A stretch of DNA of 64,000 bases, from the NCBI RefSeq assembly GCF_963583255.1, contig NC_084803.1:10452122-10516121 (forward strand), read 5' to 3'. This stretch comes from Pyrus communis (lineage: Eukaryota; Streptophyta; Magnoliopsida; Rosales; Rosaceae). Below the pieces are notes generated by a model. It searched no databases. It saw nothing but the letters and a program-made list of their open reading frames with translations, and was not told where the DNA came from. Both the position numbers and the translations under genes were made by a program. This document shows positions 33,625 to 45,400 of this stretch, one piece after another (within the stretch, counting starts at the first letter, position 1; the number at the start of each line of letters is the position of its first letter).

Positions 33625-34690
33625 AAATTGAGATTAGAAAAAATCATTAAGAATGATATTCACATGATCAATGAGGAGTTGTATTTTGAAATACCCAATA
33701 AAAAAATGCCAACAATTCCCCACATATTTCAAAATACAAATTGAATCACAAAAGGAATTTGAGTAAAACAAGTTTAAAGAGGACAACGAAATATGAAAGG
33801 AAAATAAGAATCCAACGCATGAACACTAGTGTTTTTTGGACTATGAACCAACCTCATGATGAGTTAGCAGTAACTCATAGAAATTTGGTAAAAATTGAAT
33901 TTTCAATGAACCAATATTTCTTTGCCTAAATCATAGAACTAACCATCTACATTGAATCCTCGGATCCAGCATGTTCTAGCGGGTTGGCGCAAATAGGCCA
34001 TGCGCCCACCTGGAAATTCATGAGTGGCGGCCCCACTCCCACACTCAAATAGGTGAATTCATGAAGTGTGCACTGTAGTCAAGCACACCACCCATATATA
34101 GGCTTTGGTATTCATTAAGAACATAAGTTCAACCTTAGACGTTGCAGTAGTTGCATTATCTATACCATAGAGATAGACTCTCAACAATAATAACATTAGA
34201 TATAAATTGATAATGCACGCCCAATCAACAAGTGACTTATTCTTACCCATATGAACCTAGTTCATGGCATCTCCTTTCACATAGGTTGGGTTACCATCAC
34301 TCTTGATCAATGTTATAGGCATACGTCTCATCCCTTTGATGTCATAAACATCACTAGCATTTAGCTTAGTGGATTTGTTAGATGATTAGCTAAATCCAAT
34401 TCTGACGTCAAAACAATTATATCAAGTACATATGCATAAGTCATTTAGCTTAATGCCCTCATAGCTATGATATCACACACAATAAACCAACTGGTCTCTT
34501 CCCAAATAGTGAGATATCTCAAACCAAACAAAGTGGTCTCTTCCACAAATAATCGGATATCTCAATAATAGATATAGAAAGAAATCGTCTCTTGTCGTTC
34601 ACATTGTCTTCTTTAAAAGATTACCAGCCGGTTGTTTCATAGCTAGTGAACCTGCTCATATATATTATCTGCAAACTCTTGTGCAATTGA
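32444..34690. repeat. Segmental repeat B, copy 2 (matches 15764-17830)
   Basis: Runs parallel and in the same orientation to 15764-17830, differing by substitutions and by lengths of poly-A/T tracts (for example the A run at 33593-33621). It includes repeat A. No gene is recognised. Confidence 0.75.
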
Positions 34691-35087
34691 TCAAATAAAT
34701 CAAGCTCTATTCATAATTTGCATATCAAGGATACGCACACTCATTCCATAATTCACATGAGTGTTAGACTCTGTGTATTGTTGGCACCAGATCATGACTG
34801 CAAACTAAAATACTTTAGGTATCTGCTCGGTTCTTAGTATAATACTTCTAGTATATATATGTGCATATATATATATATATATATCAATATACCTCCACCA
34901 AACAAAAAAAATTTCAATATCAAAAGGGTAATATATACACACTCATTTTCGTATAAAATAAGTGACTAAGAAATTATTTTCAAAATTGCATATATATTCA
35001 CATAAGATGATCACGTTATAGATGAACTTACAGAAACATAGCAATACCTCCACATTTTCAAGTGTAAATGTCATCTAAACTCCTTGA
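34691..35087. other. AT-rich DNA, no gene seen; (AT)n near 34854-34884
   Basis: No coding region. The sequence AAGTGTAAATGTCATCTAAACTCC just before 35088 resembles CTTGTAAATGTCATTAGCAC after 37620. Confidence 0.4.
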
Positions 35088-37599
35088 TGTTGGAATTTAA
35101 GATTATTTTATTGTTTGAATTTGGACTTAGCCCGTTAGTATTAGGGTTTCATTTTCTTGCTTATTAGGGTTAGGTTAGTTCTCTGTATATGTGATGCTTT
35201 ATAGCTCGTAGAAGCAAGTCATTCATAATGTAGCCTTTAGGGTTTTGTAGCTGTTCAGCATTCTCGTTTGTTTAATAATATTCTTATTTTGTTAGTCTTG
35301 TTCATGGCTTTTTTATATATTTAACTTAGTATCAGAGCAGGTACAATCCTTCGGGATTTAATCTGCTCTTGTTTGATATCATTTTGTTGTCCTGTCTAGT
35401 TTAGGTTCGTGAATTTTTTTTTTTTTTTTTTTTTTTTTTGTTTTTTTTTTTGGTTTTCTGGTTTGGTTTTGGGATCTTGTTTTTGCCTTGATTGGTTTAG
35501 ACTGTTTATTTGTGGGTAGTTTAAAAAAAAAAAAAAAAATGAAAGCAAAACTAGAGTCCCGGCGCCGCATGCTGCGTGGAGACCCATCCATCCATCTCAC
35601 CGCCTTTGTGGAATCTGCATCAGAACCATAAGTCGCACCACCAGCCACGCCACACCACCCTGCTATCCGAACTCGGACCTGTACGATCCTATTATTGTTC
35701 GCATCTGACGCTGCAAATCAGCCCTGAACCTGTAAACCCGTCAGCCCACCACCGCACTGCTCGTTCTCATTCTCACCCAGACCCACGAACCCCATCTGCA
35801 CGCTGCCGCTGCAACCAGAAACCCAGCACATCTGCCGTTCGAATCCACCCCGCCGCCAAGCCACCCAGTCACGCCTCCACCCCTGAAATATCGCAGCTGC
35901 CCATTGCTTCCTCGTCTGAAAAGATGCAACCACACCTCGGAGTCTGGATTCAGAATGTTCGTCTGCACATGTTTTGCGCCCATTTTGCTACCGGAACCGA
36001 AGAAAGAAGAAGGAAAAGAAAGGAAAAAAATAGAAAAAGAAAGCAGGAAAAAGGCAAAAAGAAAAAAGGTATGGAGCCCACAATCTGTTGGGCTATTATG
36101 ATTTGTTTGAAGGCCTTTAGTTGGGCCTTGTTGATTGAAGCCTAGATTGTTCATTTGCTTGCTTGATTGCCCGTCCCCTTGTCTTGTCTTGTCCGCCTAA
36201 TCAATAGAGGAGCCATGAATTATTTGGTGGGTGAGCTAAACTAAAATTATTACTAGGAGATCAAATGATTAAATTTTTTTTGTTACTTATGTAAAGTGAC
36301 ACAATGACAAACCTGAAAGCAATAATTTAAAGTAAGAAATTAAACTATGAATAAAACCAGTTTCAACTAGATTTAACAAAAAAAAAACATTTGAAGTTGC
36401 AACTTATAGTAGAAAGAGACATACATCATCAATCTTGTCATAACAACTTAACAAATAGAAGAAAAAGTACCTATTCAAGTTGTGCCCTTCGATCCTTAAT
36501 GGAATTAAAATCTTTTGTTATTTCTTCTGAATCAATCTTTTCGGCAAGCTCTTTTTCCATGTACACAACCATTGAATATGCCATAAATTCACTCTCCATC
36601 TTGTTGCGACGTCTTGTTTTAGTAAGCCAGAAAAATCTTGCTACGTCTTGTTTTAATAAGCCAGAAAAACCAACAAGTTTTCTCACTTGTATTGTATGCT
36701 TGGTTTCTGTGAACTGCAGTGTAGAGACGAGAGGTCGAGATGGGACAAAGGCTTTTTTGAAGGTCAGAAAGCGAAAGAGGGTCACTGTGTTGTACCCCAA
36801 AAGTTGAAATAAAATAATAAACTAGTCTACTCCTAGGAAACCTAAATTAATAAAATATTAAATTTACTTTTTAAAACCGGATGAGATGATTACTCTACTC
36901 CTAAACTAATCACTATAGTACTCCCTAGAAACTAATCAAATAAAAAGACTTAATGGGACGTGTCTGCCAGTGTGTGTGTACGATTTGAAATATAATAATA
37001 ATAAAATTTGATATTGATTAAAGTAAATAATTTATTTAATATTTTTTAACTATTACTTTTTCTAAAATTAGTCATATTGTTCAGAACTTTTACTTATTAG
37101 GTGGGCTATAACAATTAAAATTAATAAAATAATCTAAATTATTAGTATTTTTAACCTTAAACAACTAAAACTCTCTTTATGCTAGAGCCCACTCTAGCCC
37201 TGTTACTAACTTCGCCGTTGCACCTAACTAAGCTTGTCTTGTCTTGTCCGCCTAACGGAACTCGTCTTGTCGTGTCCGCCTAATGGAGCTTGTCTTGTCT
37301 TGTCCACCTAACGGAGTTTGCATCCGCATCTGTTTGTTGGCAAACTCACCGCCATGAGTTTGACCTGGGGGGGGGGGTGGTTGGAATTTAGGATTATTTT
37401 ATTGTTAGAATTTGGGCTTAGCTCGTTAGTATTAGGGTTTCGTTTTCTTGCGTATTAGGGTTAGGTTAGTTCTCTATATATGTGATGCTTTGTAGTTCGT
37501 AGAACAAGCAAGTCATTCACAATGTAGCCTTTAGGATTTTGTAGCCGTTTCGGCATTCTCGTTTGTTTAATAATATTCTTATTTTGTTAGTCTTGTTCA
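35088..37599 (+). mobile_element. Non-autonomous LTR retroelement, about 2.5 kb
   Basis: Similar LTRs of about 220 bp lie at 35088-35304 and 37378-37599, starting TGTTGGAATTT (GGTTGGAATTT in the second) and sharing TTAGTATTAGGGTTTC, ATATGTGATGCTTT and CTTATTTTGTTAGTCTTGTTCA. TTAGTATCAGAGC follows the first LTR after about 26 bp as a degenerate primer-binding site, and a G-rich tract precedes the second. The interior has no gag or pol; it holds a poly-T run, a proline/lysine-rich open frame (35576-36145) and a hAT transposase scrap. The target duplication is not clear. Confidence 0.65.
36471..36800 (-). pseudogene. C-terminal hAT transposase fragment (ZMYM1-like)
   Basis: The minus strand encodes RRRNKMESEFMAYSMVVYME followed by KELAEKIDSEEI, the conserved tail of hAT-derived, zinc-finger MYM-type-1-like proteins in plants. 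The frame before it contains a tandem duplication of about 45 bp (QDVARFFWL and related). Only the last 50 or so residues are recognisable. It lies inside the non-autonomous LTR element and probably was picked up by it or inserted in it. Confidence 0.6.
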
Positions 37600-38910
37600 T
37601 GGCGCACTTTGATATTCAACTCTTGTAAATGTCATTAGCACACAGTTCGTGTCCTTTATCTCACTTATCAAAAGGGTCATTAAAAATTCTAACACCTTTT
37701 CCTTAATTTATAGTAGCTTTGATTTAAGCATCACAAACATACAAATTTAAAATTAATTTCAAGCATCAAAAGATACATGAAAATAATCTTTTGATTATAT
37801 AAATACAGTACAGAGACATTCATATATCAATTAGTTGCACGCTTTAAACGAATTGAAAATCTCATTAATAGACAAAATTCGTCTCTCATGTATTTGGATG
37901 TAATTGGACGGGTTTTAAGCCACTTAGCCTCTACTCTTCAACATGCATGTCAAATTAGACTCTCTCCGATACATCACATTAAAATGTCATGGCAAATAAA
38001 GAGTTGCAATTAATATGCATTGCCATATGTAAAAAGTATAATGTAAAACTCACCAGACGTCAATTTCTAAGTAATAGTACTTCAAATATGTTTAGTATTC
38101 AAAATATGCCTCGGCAATGATCTTGTGTAACTTTTCTCTCAAGACATATGCGTCCTTCTCAATGAATTCATCGTTCATGGTGGACCGTCATTTTAATTTT
38201 CTATGTTCACTTCCATTGTATCATTCCACCACCAGAGAAGAAACACGTAATCACAATCAACCAGACATTATATTATCTTTTGAAGTAATATTTTGACGTA
38301 ATATTTCTAACAATTTGTAACTTCACACATACCCCCACATAGGTATTGGAATCTCTTTAAAACATAATATCATGATATAACAATAATTTCTCAAATTAAT
38401 TTGCATATTAAATGCTCAAGATTAATTCTTATTTAACACAAAATTCATAAGCGCGTTAACTCTCTATTATAAATATCAACATTAATCGGCATAAAACTCC
38501 GTAGACAAAAAAAATAATAATAGTAACTCAATCAATGAGAAACAAAAGGAAACCCACATTAAAGCTATTTAACCAGAATATTAATATGTGGAATCATTAC
38601 TTTAATGCTCTATAAAACTCAATCATAAAATTCCATGATTTTGTTTTTCTCCATGCACTAAGTCTAAGTCGAAACCAAAGAAGAAAGTTGGGATTCCATC
38701 ATAAAATCAAGGGTTATTTTGGTTCCAATTCCTAATCAACCTAATTGTTAGATTGAAACCTTGCTTGTTTAAATATTTTGATCGAGGTCTTTAGCCTCAT
38801 TTAAGAGATTTAACTCATGCATTTATGCATTTAATGTCCTCCAAATTATGAAATTTAAATAATATTTTTAAACTATAATAAATACTTAAAAATCAATTTT
38901 AGAGTAATAT
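37600..38910. other. AT-rich intergenic DNA, no gene seen
   Basis: No coding region, RNA gene or clear transposon end in about 1.3 kb. The phrase TTGGGATTCCATCATAAAATCA near 38690 resembles part of the LTR at 145-338. Confidence 0.45.
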
Positions 38911-39445
38911 TGTGACATCCCGTCCCGAAATTATCTAAAACGTGCATGTGAAATGACATTTTTACCCCTAGTTTGTTTTCGTCATGTTGTTTGGCTGTTT
39001 TAGGTTGTGTTGGCATGTGTTGGGCCACACACACACCCTCTCACTCTCACTGTCTCTCTGTCTTTCTCCCTGTCTCTCTCCCGTGCTCCCTTCCCTTTCC
39101 CTTTCCAAACACATACGTACGGACACACACACAACTCACTCAAATCATCACAGATCGAAGGAACCAATTACATTTTTGAACTCGTGAGGCTCGTGCAAGT
39201 GCAACCATACCATTTTCAGGTGAGAACCCTAACGTTTTCACATCGATTCGTGGAGCTCCGTTTGGGGTACTATTCATGCAAACGTGTTTTAGTTAGTTTT
39301 TTGGGATTTTGAAGCTCACAGCTAGCTTGGTGGAGTCCCCAGGAGCCTCGGAGTGCTTCGTTGGAAGAATTTGGACGTCGGAATCGCCTGGTTCGAAGTT
39401 GGTCGGTTTTGGACAGTTTGCACAGGTAAGATCGCGTGATTTTTA

Positions 39446-42400
39446 TGTTGGAAATGTGCCCTAAAACCAATCATATGATGATACTTTACGGACATTTCAC
39501 AAAGTTAAACTAATGTAGTTTAAATGTAAAGGGCAAAGATTATTGTTTGAGCCGTCTCATATAAATGTTATATGCTTAAACGATAAGTCCAAGGAATATG
39601 TGATTGGAAGAATGCGATCTAAAGAAGTTAGATTCATGAGACCATTCTTTCGTTGACACATCCTAAACGTTCCTGATCATAGGATTGTCAATTGGGCATT
39701 GACAGTCCGTTAAGATCAGTACGTGCTATGTCTTCTCTCAGGGAGAGTGACTAGTCTCGAGTCATTGGTGTGTGTGACATCAAGACAAGTACGTAGGTGC
39801 TCAATAGAGAATGAGTTCACTGAACACGATCAACGAAGAGTTCTCATATTCATGTCACATGAGAACTCATGGTTGGGATAATGCAAATTAGTTTTTTGAC
39901 CTGAGGCATCACAATTGTCTTGTGGTTAGGTCCTTAATCTTTGATTATGTCAAAGTCACTCCATTAGGAGGGTATCCACGGCATCGTTGGGGTTAAGCCA
40001 CTTAGCCATGGAGGCAAGTGAATGCGCAACAAGGGATCTCTAACCTTCAAACTGTTTGAGGGAGAATACTCTATGATATGATTAAGAATCTTTGGCCAAA
40101 GTATGAATGAGATTTAGGAATGTGTTCCAAATCACATTCAAGGTAATCATATAAGCACAAGACTCACATTGTATAGTAGACATGAAAGTAAGTTTCAATT
40201 CACAATCGATTTGAAAGAGTTTGAATCGCCCACTGCCTCGCTAAAAGGAACCTAATGGATCGTACACCGTGTAAGGTAGAGATTGAAGATTCAACGGAGA
40301 TGAGTAAGAATAATTAAATGGTTTAATTATTTATGGCAAGGATTAATTAATATGATTATTAATCAAACGAATAAGTTCGTTAAAAGACCTCGGGATAGTT
40401 TTGGACCTTAAGGCCCAATGGGCTTCGAACGTCAAGTCCATTGACTTAAGTTGTGTGACAACTTAATGAATAATGATTCACAAAGGCCCAAATAGCCCAA
40501 TAAATCCCATATGGCCGGCCATGTTAGAGAATGAGTGGTTTTGGACTTATTTACAAGTTTGCCACTCAAATGAATTAAGGAATAAGTATGACTTTATAGC
40601 CAAAATTCATATAGGGGTTTCTTTTGGAGAAAAAGATGAGAAGACAAACCTCTCTTTGCTCTCAAAGAGGCCGGCCACCCTAGAGGAAAATAGCTAGCAA
40701 TCTTACTTCATCTAGGTCACTCATTTCTTCTACAATATGCCTTGGTGTGGAGACTTAGAGGTTCTCAATTTTGGGAACTTGGAGAAACCTTTTCATCCAT
40801 CCAAATCCATGGATCTAAGATGCAAGGAATGAAGGCCCTCTCTTTGGGTGATTAGCCTTTGCTTATGCAAAGAGGAATCTACAAAGGTATTGATTTCTCA
40901 ACTCACTTTGTTTTGAGTTGAGTCTTGGTTCACCTATCTACTAGGCTTTAAAGTTCATGGGTTAAGTTTTGTTTTTGAGTGCATATAAACATGATTCCGC
41001 CTTTTAATTGTTAATTGCATGTTGTTGATGTTGCTCAAATGAACTTGTTTTTTCACAAATCTTCCTTCAAGTGGTATCAAGAGCCTAAGTCTAGTAGTTG
41101 GTGAATCCTTTTAGGTTTTGTAGTTCATAGTTTGTGATTTGAATGTTGTAATTGTTACAAGCTTTATTCTTGCTTCTTTGAATGTAAATTTTGTTAGAAA
41201 ATTTGCCATCTCAAATGTTGTAGATGTAGTTCATATGAGCATGAATTTTGGAGCTAAATTTTGGTGCCATGTTTTTGGGGAAATTCGGCCAAATCCAAAG
41301 GGTGGATTTTTGGGTTCTTGTTTGACTTGTTAAAAGTGTTTTAAAGTGACTTATGGAACCCCTATATACCCTAGTATGGTTGTATGTTATTTCCCTTAAG
41401 TTTGAGTGGTTTTGGGATGTTTTTGGGTGAAGAATGTTCATGGAGCTCTTATGGGTTTTTCATGAATGTTCTTCATTGTTCTTGATATGTTCTTGCCAAG
41501 AACAAAAGGTTTGGTATTTTGATTCAAAGTTTTGATTTATTTCATAAAGTTTTTGTTTTGAAATATTTCTTATGTTTAAATATATTAGATATTTATTTTG
41601 AAAAATTAAAGAAATTTTAGTGGGTACGTGTGTAATGATTTATTCCATTTCACACACCCCACTTACAAAAACTTTGAAATTTTTTTTATTACTTTGCTTC
41701 AAAACCGGCCACCCTACTCAATTAGGGTCCTTGTGGGGCTTTTATGCAATTACATAAAGTTTTGATACTTTTGTGTATTTGTACTTTGACCCAAAAGTTT
41801 ACGTTTTTACGTAAAGGTCCAAAATCACTAAAAGGACAAATTGTTTTGCTCCTTTAATGAAGTTTTAGCTTTTGTGGAAATTTTTGGGTTCTAGTTGTAA
41901 TTACATGAAGTAGTGGACTTTTGTGTTTTTACAAAGTGACCCCAAAAGTTTAAGTTTTTGCAAAATAGCCCAAAAGTTGAGGTTAATTGCACTATGGCCC
42001 AAACAAGTTGAGGTCATAGCATTTTGGCCCAAATTAGGTAGAGAACAAAATTGTTTTGTCTCTTTAAATGAGAATTGGATTTTCATTTCATTTAGCTCCA
42101 TTTAAATCAATTCTATGGATACAAAAACCAAATGAAAATGTTGCATTCAAGTTTAATTAGTTAAAGCGTTAATTAATTAAAGAAAGGGTGATTATGAACC
42201 TAAGCCTACTATAATTGAGCTATGTGAAAGGCTGTTTCAAATTTGTTTGAACCATGGGAATGTGTAGATTAAATTTTGGTTGTAATTTGATATGATCAAT
42301 TGTTGTAAAAGAGCATAAGCTCTTCTTTATTTTAAAGTAATTTGATTTGATCAATTCTTGTAAAAGAGCATAAGCTCTTATTTACTTTGAAGTACTTCTT

Positions 42401-45400
42401 TCTTGTTTTATTCGATATGCATGAAATTGGAGTAGTTGGGTCCAACGCCCAATAAGACAACACGCCTTAATGTGATTAAACGCGTAACTAAAATCAATCA
42501 CCATCCCTAGACCGAGATTCAACACTAGGCTCGTGTTGAATCGAATCAAAGGTTCATAGTCATCCTAAGGCCCTAAGGCAACTATATAGTCCATCAATGA
42601 ATGCAAATCTTATGTTAGTAGTACCATATAGTCTTGCTTTAAAAACCGTTTTAAAGGCATAGTGGGAGTATTATATACTACTAAATCAATCATATGGACC
42701 AATAGTTGTAATAGGACCAAAATGTTTTAATTGGATTAAAATGTATATTTATGTGATGAGACCTAAAACCCTCAACCAAACTATTATTAAGTTGATAAGC
42801 GAGAGATGCTTTGAACATTTCTTCGTAGGCCTTCCACCGTGGTGGGCTCCAATCGTTTGTGACTTGTACACCGGCTTCACCCTATAATGGGGAAGTTCAA
42901 AGTATGTGCTTACATCCAGGAGGAGTCCATAAACATATGATGAGGTGAGTGTAGACAACGAGTATGACCAACATGATATAATTCTGAGGTTATGCTTGAA
43001 CCTCTACATAAACTAAGCATGGTGGGAATAACTTAACTAAGTGCAATGGTGCCAACATGATATAATTCTGAGGCATTCATTCTCTAGAGGCCAAACTAGA
43101 TGGGTAATTACAAGAGTTGTAAATGACTAGAGTGTTATTCTCTCATCATTATTTTTGCTAACCAACATGATATAATTCTGAGGTGGGCTTGGTAATGGTG
43201 AGTCTCCCATACCCCGCTAAGAGTTCAACAAAACTCTCGAATTCCGATGAGGGATATGGAATTTGCCAAAAATAGTGGGTGGTGCTATTTGATTTAAAGA
43301 CCCGAATCAAATGGCTTAAAATCAATCAATTTATATTCGTTATGTATTTGTTTACCAATATATTTGCAAACGCTATCAAAAACTTGACAAAGAAAAGCCG
43401 AATGCTTTAATTTCCGGACTTAGTTCTACAATCCCATAGATTGTCTTTAATGGCTTGTAGATGTAACTAAGTAGTCTCATCCTCACAATCTTCCTATTGA
43501 TAATGTATCATTGGAAGAATATGTTAGATAAGTCTAACATGAGAAGGACAACACTTTTAATGTCATAATTCTTCAAATACAAATTGTTGTATGAAGAAAT
43601 AAGAGTTGCTTTGAACAACCCTTAATCAACACAAACTTTAGTGCTTGCTTCTTTGTTACATAAACAAGGAACTTTTGAAGTAAGCACAAGGGCATGGACG
43701 CTTTATGTGCCATGATTCTTCACTTACAAATTGTTGTATGAAGAAATGAGAGTTGCCTTGAACAACTCTTGAAAGTTTGTAATTATGTTTAGAACATAAT
43801 GGTTGGTTGACAAAAATAGTCCATCAACATGGACTTATGATGATTTTGAATCATTGAGTGTTGAAGTGTTAAACCACTTAACGAGACAAAAATTAGGCAA
43901 GGACTTCACCTTTGTGTCCCTATCCTAATGGTTCACTAAGTTTATTGTAAACTATATAGTGAACAATAACCACACACTCTCCAAATTGTTTGATGTGTAT
44001 AACACAATTGAAATAAGTTTCAAGAGAGATAGTGGGAGTTTAGGGACCATGACTATTGTAGTCAAAGGAGAAGTCAAATGAAGAAGGCAAAATAACTCCA
44101 AGGGAACAAACTTTCTTTATGAAATGATGGACATTGGAAGGGGTATTTGCAAGAAATGTCTTGCAAGTGTCAAGAACACACCTTTCGAAGGTGTTGTAAT
44201 ATGTTCTTGAAATAGTTCAAAACAGTTGGTTCTTCTACTTGAATGCTTGATTCCGTATTAGTAACTATGTTTTACAATTGTTGTAAAAGTGTGCTAATAA
44301 AAAGTAGAAGATTAATGAGAGAAGAGAAAGTACTTCACATTCGGAAAGTGAATAAAATATAGATCTCTGCGAAAGCGGATTGTACTTACTTCCTCATATG
44401 AACTACCAAAGAAATTGGAAAATACTAAAGATTGTCTTTACATTCCAATTTTAAGGAACTTAAATCCGTCACTATAGTAGAGATGGATAAATGTTTTGTT
44501 TGACAAAACATTGTTCTTTATTAATCAATAATTAGATTATTGTAATTTAATTGGTTGTCTCTATAGTAGAGATGATGTGGTAGTTTAACTGTTTAGAATA
44601 CGATGATGCTTAAAACCCAAAAGGTTGCAAGGTAGTGACTAATCCCAACTGAGTTGTGATACCTCTAAAACATAAGTTACGAGTTGGTCATAGATGGATG
44701 CTTTGGATCGTTAGATCCGGATCCAATACCTTCTTGTTAAAATTGTATAGAGGCGAAATGTTCGAATCTTTATTCTTTTGGAAAGAAGAAAGAATCACAA
44801 AGTTGTTGAGGTTAATTCACTTAGATGTTAGTGGCACTTGTCCACAACATAATACTGCTCATGTTGTATGACATTCACCGAAGATCACTCTCGGTTGGAC
44901 TATAGTTTATTTTGAATAAACACAAGTCCGAATACTTTGCAAAAGGTTTCAAAGAATTCAATAAATGTAAGTAGATGAGTAAGACGTCTAAAGTATTTAC
45001 CTCCTTAGATTTGATCCAAGGAAAAAGTAACACTTTAGATTAATTTCCTTGAAAAATATCAAGGAAAGTAGCATCGTAAGATAATGAATTTCTCCATTAG
45101 GAGAAGAATGAACATGAATAAGATTTAGTTCGTTGGACATTATCAATTACCCATATATATATGATATATACTTCTAAAGACAACCTAGTTCCTATACCAC
45201 AAGCTCCAAGGTAGTCCAGAAGGATTTATAAACCGTCTCAGTTGAATGGTTTGAACTTTATGACTATGTCATAGAGTTGCACCTCTTAATTCGAAAGAAA
45301 TAAGAATGAAAATCCTTATGACTACATTGAGTGTATATACGATATATACTCAAGGAAATGGTAAAGTACCATTTGACCCGAAATAATGAAACCTTCACAG

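Noticed and set aside
35576..36145. 189-residue proline/serine- then lysine-rich open frame
   Set aside because: Low-complexity sequence inside a non-autonomous LTR element with overlapping frames on both strands; no domain.
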